A stretch of DNA of 36,556 bases from NCBI GenBank assembly GCA_964554365.1, contig CAZKOJ010000020.1, forward strand, positions 1-36,556. Reading direction: 5' to 3'. The position numbers and the translations under genes were made by a program. Position 1 is the first letter of the stretch. Every line of letters begins with the position of its first letter. Positions 1 to 7,505 of this stretch are shown here, one piece after another. The notes under the pieces are model-generated. The model was not told where the DNA came from. It searched no databases and was given only the letters and a program-made list of their open reading frames with translations. This stretch comes from Clostridium_AM sp964554365. Its GTDB lineage: Bacteria; Bacillota; Clostridia; Clostridiales; Clostridiaceae.

Positions 1-2
1 TC

Positions 3-290
3 TTTGACACCAAAAAATACGATCTTTCACGGGTTGGACGTTATAAGATGAACAAGATGCTAGGCATCGATATCCCAAACAACAAAGCCAACCGTATTAT
101 GCGTCGTGAAGATTTCCTCCTTATTGTTAAAGAGGTTATCAAGCGAAATGTTGAGCAATCGCTACCAACTGACATTGACCACCTAGGTAACCGAAGAGTT
201 CGAGCCGTAGGTGAACTTTTGCAGCAAAGATTCCGAGTGGGAATGCTTCGTGCCGAGCGTAACATTAAGGACCGCATGAGCACTTCTGAT
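3..290 (+). CDS. rpoB: RNA polymerase beta subunit fragment, apparently foreign to the contig
   Basis: The frame is open from the window edge and runs to a stop at 315-317, but only about the first 95 codons look like RpoB. Recognisable conserved stretches are FDTKKYDLSRVGRYK, then PTDIDHLGNRRVRAVGELLQ, then RVGMLRAERNIKDRM; this part of beta lies in the core of RNA polymerase. The coding is visibly richer in G+C than the rest of the window, and residues such as RVGMLRAERNIKDRM differ from what I would expect of a clostridial RpoB, so the source is probably a different phylum. The last residues (SDPKTATFPL) are read from the antisense of the adjoining permease gene, which places the junction near 278-292. 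No start or end of rpoB is present. I regard it as a chimeric join, not a gene of this organism; identity as RpoB is near certain, origin is inferred. Confidence 0.9.
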
Positions 291-730
291 CCTAAAACAG
301 CTACTTTTCCTCTATAATCTACATCTAAGTCTGCAATAAACCTACCTTCACTAATACTCATATTTCTTATATCAAGAAAATTACTAGTGGTTCCAGTTAC
401 TGAAGTGCTTTGAGAATTTTTATCTACCTTTACCGTGGTACTTGTGGAAATAATAGGTGCAACCTTATCTACCCCTTGTATTTCCTCTATATTCTTTACA
501 TCATCAAGAGTAAACTGCTTATTCCCATTACTAGATGTATTTGCTGAAATAAGATTTGTACCTAGGGATTGAACTTGAGAAGTTATTTGTTTTGTGGATC
601 CACTTCCCATACCTACTAACACTATTACTGAAGAAATTCCTATAATTATCCCTATCATAGTAAGGGCAGATCTTAATTTATTACTTCGTATATTTTTTAT
701 AGCTAACTTTATTGTCTGAAAAAATCTCAT
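281..730 (-). CDS. MacB/FtsX-type ABC transporter permease, N-terminal part only
   Basis: This is the permease subunit of an ABC exporter of the MacB class. About 150 residues are genuine: a short cytoplasmic start (MRFFQTIKLAIKNIRSNKLR), one transmembrane helix at about 22-42 (with the MIGIIIGISSVIVLVGMG pattern typical of the family), then the start of the extracellular domain ending near GKVAVLGSEV. Full-length relatives have about 400 residues with three further C-terminal helices, all missing here. The frame continues to position 41, but that tail is the antisense of the rpoB fragment and is not real protein. It follows the ATPase gene by 12 nt, so adaptor, ATPase and permease form one operon. 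The substrate cannot be told from sequence. Confidence 0.85.
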
Positions 731-742
731 TTAATTTCCCTC

Positions 743-1405
743 CTATGCATATAATTTTCCATCTTCAATAGTAATAATTCTTTCAGCTTGTTTTGCAATA
801 CTCGTATCATGAGTTATTATTATTATGGTTTGTCCCATCTTATGCAGTTCTTTTATAAGTTCCATAATTTCTTTACTGGTTTTGCTATCCAAAGCACCTG
901 TAGGTTCATCTGCTAAAAGAAGTTTTGGCTTGCCAACTAATGCTCTTGCAATAGCTACTCTTTGCTGCTGACCTCCTGAAAGCTGGTTAGGTCTATGATG
1001 TTCTCTTCCTTTTAATCCTACTTTTTCAAGTTGTTCCAGTGCCAATGTTCTACAATCTTTCTCACCAATTCCTCTATATAAAAGAGGCACTTCTACATTT
1101 TCTACTGCATTTAACTTATTGAGTAAATTAAAATTTTGAAATATAAAACCTATTTGTTTGTTTCTAATTTTAGTTAATTGAGCTTCACTTGCTTTATCTA
1201 CATTAGCATTGTCAAAGATGTAATTTCCAGAATCTGAAACATCTAAACATCCTACTATATTCATCAGGGTAGATTTACCTGAACCTGATGGGCCTATAAT
1301 AGAAACAAATTCGTTTTCTTTTATACTTAAATTTATATTATCTAAAGCTTTTACCTCTGTATCTCCCATGGTATAAGCTTTACTTAAATTCTTAATTTCA
1401 ATCAT
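743..1405 (-). CDS. MacB/LolD-type ABC transporter ATP-binding protein
   Basis: Cytoplasmic ATPase of 220 residues that would power the exporter encoded with it. Walker A is GPSGSGKS at about 38-45, the signature is LSGGQQQR, Walker B is LLLADEPTGALDS, and the switch histidine lies in IIITHD. The length and the order of motifs match the MacB/LolD/SalX group of exporters. The start codon has a good ribosome binding site (AAGGGGAATTCTA before ATG). It lies 23 nt downstream of the adaptor gene and 12 nt upstream of the permease gene. No adjacent gene reveals the substrate; relatives export peptides, antibiotics or lipids, and which applies here is unknown. Confidence 0.93.
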   Translation of the reverse strand: MIEIKNLSKAYTMGDTEVKALDNINLSIKENEFVSIIGPSGSGKSTLMNIVGCLDVSDSGNYIFDNANVDKASEAQLTKIRNKQIGFIFQNFNLLNKLNAVENVEVPLLYRGIGEKDCRTLALEQLEKVGLKGREHHRPNQLSGGQQQRVAIARALVGKPKLLLADEPTGALDSKTSKEIMELIKELHKMGQTIIIITHDTSIAKQAERIITIEDGKLYA

Positions 1406-1428
1406 TAGAATTCCCCTTTCTTCAAACT

Positions 1429-2379
1429 TTATTTTCCTTGGCTGCTACCTTGTGTACCTGAGGATTTATTGTTCCTTGTTCCTCCCCCTTGCATCATTTG
1501 GAAACCGCCCATACCTTTCATCTTAGATGAATTACTATTTGAAGTTTGTACTTGCGGTAATTGAACTTCCTGTCCAGCCACTAATCCATTAGTTACTTCC
1601 ACCATTCTTCCGTTGCTAATACCTAACTGAACCTTTTGCAATGCTGTTGCGCCATTATCTTTAGATATCATTACATATTTTTCTTCTTTAATGTCTTTTA
1701 CTGCTTCCACAGGCACTGCTATTACATTGTCCTTAGATGCAGTTACTATTGTACCTTCAGTAGACATTCCAACTTTAATATCATTTATGCTATCAAAAAC
1801 TATTATTACATCAAAATTTGACACTCCATTTGCATATGTCCCTTGTTGACTAATCTGTTTAACAGTACCTGTAAACTTTACATCAGGAAAAGCATTAACT
1901 TTTATATCTACCTTTTGATCGATTTTTAAACTTGGTAAATCTGTTTCATCCACTGATATAGTTGTATAAAGATTCTTGTTATCAAACATTGTTATAAGTT
2001 GCTGTGCTGCATTTACACTATCACCTGCGATTACACTTACATCACTAATAACACCATCATAAGGTGCTAATATAGCATCACTTCCATTTACAAAGTTCAT
2101 TAATTCCTGCCCTTTAGTTACCACCTGATTTTTACTTACTAGCACTGTTTGTACAGTATCTCTACTAACAGATTTAATAACCTGAGTTTCTGATGATAGA
2201 ACACTTCCAGATCCGGTCACTGACTTCTTAATACTTTGAACAGATGCCTTTCCCTTAGAAAACTGTGAAGTTTTACTTACTGTTGCTGCTTTAGCTGTAA
2301 TATTTTTATATACTGCAAATCCTCCAAATCCTAATATCGCTACTAACATTATACTAATAGTTATTTTTTTCATAATCAT
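1429..2379 (-). CDS. MacA-like periplasmic-adaptor-type subunit of ABC exporter (HlyD family)
   Basis: Membrane-anchored adaptor of 316 residues (314 if the second ATG, at 2373, is used; the AAAGGA ribosome binding site is 4 nt from the first and 10 nt from the second). An uncleaved N-terminal helix at about 5-24 is followed by a split biotinyl-lipoyl-like part (QVVTKGQELMNFVNGSD and APYDGVISDVSVIAGDSV), a beta-barrel domain (about 150-215) and a membrane-proximal domain (about 215-275). The C-terminus is a low-complexity Gly/Ser/Gln/Met tail. In Gram-positive bacteria such proteins work with a MacB-type ATPase and permease at the cytoplasmic membrane, and those two genes follow in order. First gene of the operon; a direct repeat upstream suggests control by a response regulator. 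Confidence 0.9.
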   Translation of the reverse strand: MIMKKITISIMLVAILGFGGFAVYKNITAKAATVSKTSQFSKGKASVQSIKKSVTGSGSVLSSETQVIKSVSRDTVQTVLVSKNQVVTKGQELMNFVNGSDAILAPYDGVISDVSVIAGDSVNAAQQLITMFDNKNLYTTISVDETDLPSLKIDQKVDIKVNAFPDVKFTGTVKQISQQGTYANGVSNFDVIIVFDSINDIKVGMSTEGTIVTASKDNVIAVPVEAVKDIKEEKYVMISKDNGATALQKVQLGISNGRMVEVTNGLVAGQEVQLPQVQTSNSNSSKMKGMGGFQMMQGGGTRNNKSSGTQGSSQGK

Positions 2380-2434
2380 CTATCCTTTCTATACAATTAA
2401 TTTAATATCCCTTGCTATGAAACCAATTATGTCA

Positions 2435-2458
2435 CCTCAACCTTAACTTTTCCTTAAC
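2435..2458 (-). promoter_or_regulatory. Candidate response-regulator binding site (11-bp direct repeat) upstream of MacAB-like operon
   Basis: On the minus strand GTTAAGG occurs twice, at 2458-2452 and 2447-2441, start to start 11 bp apart, followed at once by the related GTTGAGG (2441-2435). Direct repeats spaced by one helical turn close to a weak promoter are typical of OmpR-type response regulators. A weak promoter (TTGAGG, 17 nt, TAGCAA) lies immediately downstream. A two-component system of that type is encoded at 5197-7097, but a link is only an inference. Confidence 0.35.
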
Positions 2459-2545
2459 TATATAAAAGAGCTGATAAACCTGGATAACGATTTCTAAGCT
2501 TCAGATAGGGTCTCCACCTGAAACCAATAACTCTGTTTATACTAA

Positions 2546-2588
2546 AAAAGGACTATCTCAAAATTTTATTTTGAAATAGTCCTTTTTA
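2546..2588 (-). terminator. Intrinsic terminator of the AraC-VOC-DUF3795 operon
   Basis: A 12-bp outer stem AAAAAGGACTAT / ATAGTCCTTTTT is followed, after one mismatch, by TCAAAA / TTTTGA around a 5-nt loop. On the minus strand the stem ends in a run of six U. It lies 58 nt beyond the stop codon of the DUF3795 gene. Being nearly symmetrical it would also work on the plus strand, but no plus-strand gene feeds into it. Confidence 0.85.
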
Positions 2589-2645
2589 AAATAGGGAACT
2601 TACAATATTTCTTGAAGTACCTTATTAGTTTCATAAGTTTTATTT

Positions 2646-2915
2646 TTACTGACACTCACACCCCCATTTTCTACATTGCTCTATTCTTTTTCCATCATCG
2701 CCTTGTTCTTTATCATATGCAAACTGATTAAGTAAATCACAAGGAAAATCACCACATTTTCCACAATGTAAAAGTTCTTTATCTTCACAACAGGATTTTA
2801 CTGGACAGCTCTCACCCCAAAAAGGCTTATCAATATGTGCACAACCTTTGCAGTTCACTTGTTCTTTGTATTTACATTCTGAACATACAATACCGCATCT
2901 TGATTCTATCATCAT
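2646..2915 (-). CDS. DUF3795 family cysteine-rich protein
   Basis: Small cytoplasmic protein of 89 residues with 13 cysteines arranged in pairs: CGIVCSECKY, CKGCAH, CPVKSCC, CGKCGDFPC and CRKWGCEC. This spacing matches the DUF3795 family, common in anaerobic bacteria and archaea; metal or iron-sulphur binding is suggested by the pattern, but no biochemical function is established that I know of. Two adjacent ATG codons (2915 and 2912) follow a GGGAAT-type ribosome binding site. It is the last gene of a likely three-gene operon, 57 nt after the VOC gene and just before an intrinsic terminator. Confidence 0.8.
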   Translation of the reverse strand: MMIESRCGIVCSECKYKEQVNCKGCAHIDKPFWGESCPVKSCCEDKELLHCGKCGDFPCDLLNQFAYDKEQGDDGKRIEQCRKWGCECQ

Positions 2916-2972
2916 TTATTCCCATTCCCCCAATTTTCTTTTTAAAAATTACGCTTATTAGCTTAACCGATA

Positions 2973-3431
2973 CTATATAAATTGTTTTACAAAATCAATA
3001 GGGTACGTAGTGCGTGAAGCTGTTTCCTCAACGGACAATCCTTGATCCAAAAATCGTTTTATAACACTTTCCATACTTTCTCCCACCTCAATAATATGTT
3101 TGTCAGGGTCATAAAATCGAATAACCCTCTGTCCCCATGGGTATTCTCTAACATCGTGAACATATTCTACATGCTCAAAACATCTTATTTTCTTTACAAA
3201 GCTATCTAAATCCTCTTCTTCAAAATAAAGTTCAAAATTATTTGACCTATTGATAACATCATTTTGCTTTATATTAATAAGACCTGCAAAATCTAATTGT
3301 ATTGCAAATCGCCCTTCAAAAGTGACGTTTGCACCAAAGTCCAACGTCACTTTTTGGTTCAGCACTTTCTCATAAAAGCTTCTTGAAACTTCAATATCAC
3401 TAACAGCTATAAGTGGACATACAAATTTCAT
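2973..3431 (-). CDS. VOC (glyoxalase/bleomycin-resistance fold) family protein
   Basis: Protein of 152 residues with the paired beta-alpha-beta-beta-beta layout of the vicinal oxygen chelate superfamily. The start LIAVSDIEVSRSFYEKVLN is the classic first strand and helix, and the second half carries GQRVIRFYDPDKHIIEVGE, which ends in the usual metal-side glutamate. The last 30 residues (SVEETASRTTYPIDFVKQF) form an added helical tail. Family members are dioxygenases, isomerases, glyoxalases or drug-binding proteins, and nothing here selects one. The start has a strong AGGAGG site. It lies between an AraC-type regulator and a DUF3795 protein, with gaps of 42 and 57 nt, so the three are probably co-transcribed. 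Confidence 0.85.
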   Translation of the reverse strand: MKFVCPLIAVSDIEVSRSFYEKVLNQKVTLDFGANVTFEGRFAIQLDFAGLINIKQNDVINRSNNFELYFEEEDLDSFVKKIRCFEHVEYVHDVREYPWGQRVIRFYDPDKHIIEVGESMESVIKRFLDQGLSVEETASRTTYPIDFVKQFI

Positions 3432-3473
3432 TTCAATTTCTCCTCCTCATAATTTAATATCTTTTATTATATA

Positions 3474-4325
3474 TCAATATTTAAAAGGTTCATTGTAAAA
3501 ATCGGACATGTTTTTTAAAAATGAATTAGGAGAAACACCACATATTTGCTTAAAATCATGAATAAAATGTGCTTGATCAAAATAGTCTAAAGTTTGAGCT
3601 ATATTCAAGCAACTTTTATAGTTAATTTTTTTAAATAGGTTTATTGAATGATTTACTCTTACAAGTCTTAAAAACATTTTAGCATTTATTCCAATATACT
3701 CATTAAATAACCTATTCAAATGGCGTTCGCTAATGTATTCATTTGCTGACAATTCTTTTATCGTTAATCTTCCATCTATATCCTTAATTCTATTTAAAGT
3801 AGAATCTATAACTGTATGTTGTCTGTTATTTTTCTCTATTGCTTTCAAAAAAATTAAATTAACCATTGAAATCATATCGTCTATATTATTTGAAATTTCC
3901 ATAGCATGAACTAATGAAGTTGACAAATACTTGTCAACTTCACCTACTTGTGCTTGAATATCACATAGTTCTAATTGATTTATACCAGTAATAGCATGTA
4001 GACCACCAGGCATAAACTCAATAAAAAATCTTATCTTTTTTGAATTGACATCGTTCTTTACTATAACTGTTTTTGTTGTTGCTCCCCATAGACTTGATGA
4101 AAAATCATTGTTTTCATAAGTATATATAATACATCCACTTGAATCAGGTATTAAAGTTATATCATTAATATTCTCATTACAATTTCTCATTGCATTTGTA
4201 TTTGGAAACGATATTGTATAGTGTGCTATATACTTGCTAAGTACTGGATGAGGTGCTATGTAGATGTAATTTTGGTTTTCTTTTATTTTTAGATGCCTAT
4301 TTACCGAAATGTCACAAAAAAACAA
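3474..4325 (-). CDS. AraC family transcriptional regulator
   Basis: Protein of 283 residues. The N-terminal part (about 20-160) resembles the DUF6597-type sensing domain found in many AraC regulators (YIAPHPVLSKYIAHYTISFPN near the start; FFIEFMPGGLHAITGI in the middle). The C-terminal part (about 180-275) holds two helix-turn-helix units, including LTIKELSANEYISERHLNRL and the second unit ending HFIHDFKQICGVSPNSF, the normal AraC signature. The start is a TTG preceded by GGGAGGGA at good spacing; no in-frame ATG exists for another 45 codons, which would delete much of the N-terminal domain. It is first in a probable operon with the VOC and DUF3795 genes and may regulate them. The inducer is unknown. 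Confidence 0.88.
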   Translation of the reverse strand: MFFCDISVNRHLKIKENQNYIYIAPHPVLSKYIAHYTISFPNTNAMRNCNENINDITLIPDSSGCIIYTYENNDFSSSLWGATTKTVIVKNDVNSKKIRFFIEFMPGGLHAITGINQLELCDIQAQVGEVDKYLSTSLVHAMEISNNIDDMISMVNLIFLKAIEKNNRQHTVIDSTLNRIKDIDGRLTIKELSANEYISERHLNRLFNEYIGINAKMFLRLVRVNHSINLFKKINYKSCLNIAQTLDYFDQAHFIHDFKQICGVSPNSFLKNMSDFYNEPFKY

Positions 4326-4454
4326 CTCTATCCCTCCCTATATGAATATGAAAATATATCCATAACTATATTATGTTTGTCCATAATACCTCACAAATCT
4401 TTCACAGCAAACGTATGAAAATTTATAATCTCTTATTCCTCAGAGAAATTCTTT

Positions 4455-4844
4455 TTACACTTGCATTAGCTTGTCTTCCAATACTACGTGTCCTATCAAC
4501 CAATTGAATACAAATGCTAAAATATCTTCAATGTATTTTTGAGGATCTTCCTCCACTTGTTCCAGATTTATTTTATTAATTTTCTGAATAAAATCATCGT
4601 GCTCTAACTTATGACTTAAATATTTTTTATATTTAATTTTAATCATGTATTCTTCTTCTGTCTTAAAATGAAACTTTGCATATTGAGATAGGTCTTGAAT
4701 AATCAGAACAATATCATCATATTTATCTATTCCAAAATCATCCCTTAATAGTTTATATGCACCATTTCCTATTTCAAAAAGGTATTCATGCTGTTTATCG
4801 ATTAAATCAACTCCGATTGAATATTCATCTTTCCATACCAACAT
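4455..4844 (-). CDS. Bacteriohemerythrin (O2-binding di-iron protein)
   Basis: Single-domain hemerythrin of 129 residues. The di-iron ligands are in the family pattern: His in DLIDKQHEYLF, His and Glu in KFHFKTEEEYM, His in HKLEHDDF, and His plus Asp in GHVVLEDK. The family starts with an MxxWxxxxSxGV motif, matched by MLVWKDEYSIGVD from the ATG at 4844, which also has a GGGGGAAAA ribosome binding site. The frame is open further upstream to a TTG at 4901, but the extra 19 residues match nothing and that codon lacks a good site, so I use 4844. In anaerobes these proteins are thought to sense or scavenge oxygen. It stands alone. Confidence 0.9.
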   Translation of the reverse strand: MLVWKDEYSIGVDLIDKQHEYLFEIGNGAYKLLRDDFGIDKYDDIVLIIQDLSQYAKFHFKTEEEYMIKIKYKKYLSHKLEHDDFIQKINKINLEQVEEDPQKYIEDILAFVFNWLIGHVVLEDKLMQV

Positions 4845-5062
4845 AGCTCTTTTCCCCCAATCAATTTTAAGATTTTTGTGCTGCTCAACAACTATTTTCA
4901 ACCTTAAATCTACAGCTGAAACATTTACGCAACTTTTTTACTAAATTTATTATATAATAGCTTTATTATATTCTATATAAACTTCCAAATCCCTCTTTTA
5001 CAACAAATATTACCATCAAATTCTAAGCGTAAATCTTACTAATCCTTTATAATCTTTATGAT

Positions 5063-5191
5063 TTAAACTACTCTTTGTTTATATTGATTTATACTTACAT
5101 TTCCTTTTTTAATTTTAGATTTATCATGTTTTAGTTTTTCAAGTTCATCTGAAATTCTTACATATATTATATAGAAAAATTCAGACTGAAT
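5063..5191 (-). pseudogene. Possible remnant of a coding sequence, unidentified
   Basis: In the otherwise empty stretch after the histidine kinase, one minus-strand frame reads 42 codons from just after an in-frame stop to a stop at 5063. Its composition resembles real protein: FFYIIYVRISDELEKLKHD, then a lysine-rich stretch, then SINQYKQRVV. There is no ATG, GTG or TTG start with a ribosome binding site. It could be the C-terminal stub of a lost gene, or chance. I do not recognise the family. Confidence 0.25.
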
Positions 5192-5196
5192 TTATT

Positions 5197-6417
5197 TTAA
5201 TTAATAGGAATCATTACCTCAATTGATGTTCCTTTAGGGCAATTTTCATGAGCCCTTATAGTTCCTCCATGCTTTAACACTATCCACTTAGCAATAGATA
5301 AACCGAGTCCCGTACCTCCTGTTTCTCTTCCCCTGCTTTTATCACCCCTATAGAACCTTTCAAATATTAATTCTCTTTCTCCTTCTTTTATACCTACACC
5401 ATCATCTTTCACAACAATATTGCATTTATTATCTTTCTTTTTAACATTTATCTCAATATTGCCATGTTTACAAGTGTACTTTAGAGCATTATCTAAAAGA
5501 ATAACTATAAGTTGATATATTCTTTCCTCATCACAATTTATAATTAAGTTTTCTTCTAAATTTACTTTTATATACTTATATTCCATATGTGCTATTTCAA
5601 TATATGGCTCAGTTACTTTTTTTATTAAAGTATACATATCTATAGGCTTTTTTTCTATTTCAATTATATTAGAATCTGAACGAGCAAGAGTAAGCAAATC
5701 AGCTACAAGTCTTGTTAATCTTCTTGTTTCACTCAGTGCAGCTCCTAAATGACTTGCTTTATTAATCACCTTTGCCTCTGGTGCTTTAAGAATTAGTTCC
5801 AACTGTGACTGTATTACTGTTAAAGGAGTTCGTAGTTCATGAGAAGCATCTTCAACAAACTGTCTTTGTTTTTTCCATGCATTAACTATAGGTATCATAG
5901 TTTTTTGAGCTAAGAATGACCCTACTGCTAAAGACAATATAAATATTATAATTCCACCTAACACTGTAATTTTCAATAAATTGTCTAAAAATTCCTTTTC
6001 TGAATTTGTATTTCTAAGCAACTGTACCATTATAGTTTTATTATTTAATTGTCCGTTAAAGGCTATTGTTCTGAAATTAAATTCCCTAAATTTAATATCA
6101 TATAGTTCTCCTATTTTTTCTGGCTTGATATACTTTTCATTGCTTTTATAAAACATAGACATATGTGTATCTAAAATGATATCTCCTTTATCATCCCTCA
6201 AAATAGTAATTACACGTGGGTCAAGAGGTGGTAAGTGCATATTGCTTTCTATTAGATTGTTTTCAATAATTTTTCTTGAAATGCCTAAGCTTCTATCTAC
6301 ACCATTGTATAAATTGGATTTAGCATAGAAATATATAACCATGTTAAATACTATAAAAAGCATAAAAAAAACTGCAGTATTTAATAATGTAAGTTTAAGC
6401 TTTTGTTTTTTAAACAT
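5197..6417 (-). CDS. Two-component sensor histidine kinase
   Basis: Membrane kinase of 406 residues. Helices at about 12-32 and 150-170 flank an extracytoplasmic sensor of about 115 residues with no recognisable domain. There is no clear HAMP domain. The dimerisation/phosphoacceptor domain follows, with His193 in FVEDASHELRTPLT, then the ATPase domain: the N box around LIVILLDNALKYT, G1 in VKDDGVGIKEGE, F box ERFYRGDKSRG and G2 GGTGLGLSIAKW. All catalytic motifs are present. The ATG at 6417 lies inside the end of the response-regulator gene, an overlap of 37 nt, so the two are translationally coupled. The signal is unknown. Confidence 0.93.
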   Translation of the reverse strand: MFKKQKLKLTLLNTAVFFMLFIVFNMVIYFYAKSNLYNGVDRSLGISRKIIENNLIESNMHLPPLDPRVITILRDDKGDIILDTHMSMFYKSNEKYIKPEKIGELYDIKFREFNFRTIAFNGQLNNKTIMVQLLRNTNSEKEFLDNLLKITVLGGIIIFILSLAVGSFLAQKTMIPIVNAWKKQRQFVEDASHELRTPLTVIQSQLELILKAPEAKVINKASHLGAALSETRRLTRLVADLLTLARSDSNIIEIEKKPIDMYTLIKKVTEPYIEIAHMEYKYIKVNLEENLIINCDEERIYQLIVILLDNALKYTCKHGNIEINVKKKDNKCNIVVKDDGVGIKEGERELIFERFYRGDKSRGRETGGTGLGLSIAKWIVLKHGGTIRAHENCPKGTSIEVMIPIN

Positions 6418-7097
6418 TCGTTATCATCACCAACTTTAAACATATACCCAATTCCACGTATAGTTTTTATATACTTATTATAATTATATTGTGCTAATAT
6501 TTTTCTAAGGTTATGCATATATACCTCTACTATATTTATAGTAGTATCTGATTGAAATCCCCATATTCTATCAAATATTTGTTCTTTTGTAAGAATAGTA
6601 CCTTTATTGTTAACAATGTATTCCAAAAGATCAAATTGTTTAGCTTGAAGACTTACTTTTTTTCCTTTTATAAATAGTTCTCTAGTCTTTATATTTAATT
6701 CTAGATGCATACATCTCACTATATTTTGTGATACTAAAGATCCTGATCTCCTTAACAATGCTTCAATTCTTACTTTCAATTCTTCTATATGAAAAGGTTT
6801 TGCAATATAATCATCTGCCCCTATTTTAAAGCCCTTAACTTTATCCTCTAAAGAATCTTTTGCCGTAAGAAATAGAACTGGTGTATCTATTCCTTCTTCT
6901 CTAATGATTTTTAATATTTCATCACCATTTAAATAAGGGAGCATTATATCCAGAATTATAGCATCATATATATTTTGCTGCGCCATGTATAATCCTTCTT
7001 CACCATCTGATGCCATATCTATATGATAATACTGTTCAAGGCTATCTTTTATAGATTGTGAAATTAATTTATCATCTTCTACTAAAAGTATTTTCAT
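6381..7097 (-). CDS. OmpR-family response regulator
   Basis: Transcription factor of 238 residues. The receiver domain (1-115) has the acidic pair Asp8-Asp9, phosphoacceptor Asp50 in AIILDIMLP, Thr78 and Lys100 (YIAKPF). A winged-helix DNA-binding domain follows (about 125-225), with GKKVSLQAKQFDLLEYIV and the terminal KTIRGIGYMFK, typical of OmpR/PhoB. The tail after GYMF (about 16 residues) overlaps the kinase start. The ribosome binding site is GAGGAG. Partner of the kinase encoded next. Possible targets in the window are the gene pair itself, the neighbouring RodA-type gene and the MacAB-like operon, whose promoter has 11-bp direct repeats; none is shown. Confidence 0.93.
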   Translation of the reverse strand: MKILLVEDDKLISQSIKDSLEQYYHIDMASDGEEGLYMAQQNIYDAIILDIMLPYLNGDEILKIIREEGIDTPVLFLTAKDSLEDKVKGFKIGADDYIAKPFHIEELKVRIEALLRRSGSLVSQNIVRCMHLELNIKTRELFIKGKKVSLQAKQFDLLEYIVNNKGTILTKEQIFDRIWGFQSDTTINIVEVYMHNLRKILAQYNYNKYIKTIRGIGYMFKVGDDNECLKNKSLNLHY

Positions 7098-7335
7098 ATT
7101 TAACTCCTCTACAATTATAATGTTACTACATTTAATTATTAATTCTAGAAACCTTACATATATAAAATTTTCCCTAATTAATAAATAACATTCTACTAGT
7201 ATTATAGGATTAAAGAATTTAATGAAGTGGTATCTTAAAGATTTCGGAAATTTTTAACTTAGTTCTGAAATTTTCACCTATTAATCCATGGTAAAATATT
7301 AACTATATTGAACTATTTTTAATAATGTGTTTTTA
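7098..7335. other. Intergenic region between divergent genes
   Basis: AT-rich spacer between the response-regulator gene (minus) and the RodA-type gene (plus). Apart from the plus-strand promoter listed next, I see no convincing small gene, RNA or strong inverted repeat. A minus-strand TATAAT occurs close to the response-regulator start but has no fitting -35 element. Confidence 0.5.
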
Positions 7336-7364
7336 TTGACAGTTTTGAATTGCAGTTGTACACT
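7336..7364 (+). promoter_or_regulatory. Sigma-A-type promoter for the RodA/FtsW-family gene
   Basis: A perfect TTGACA at 7336-7341, a 17-nt spacer, and TACACT at 7359-7364. It lies about 140 nt before the proposed start of the RodA-type gene, which leaves a leader of some 130 nt. No rival promoter with a better match is evident in the gap. Confidence 0.55.
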
Positions 7365-7505
7365 TATTTATGTTAACAAGTGTAATCCTATAAGCATGAG
7401 TTATTACTCCTTGCTGCTATGTGTTAAAAAAGGACACGCTAAAAATATTTGTTAAGCTTTATTTGAACAGTATTAAGGAATAGTATATAAATGAGGTGTT
7501 GCAAT

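Noticed and set aside
41..280. C-terminal extension of the permease frame (residues after about 150)
   Set aside because: It is the antisense of the rpoB fragment; the residues match no permease and follow from the chimeric join.
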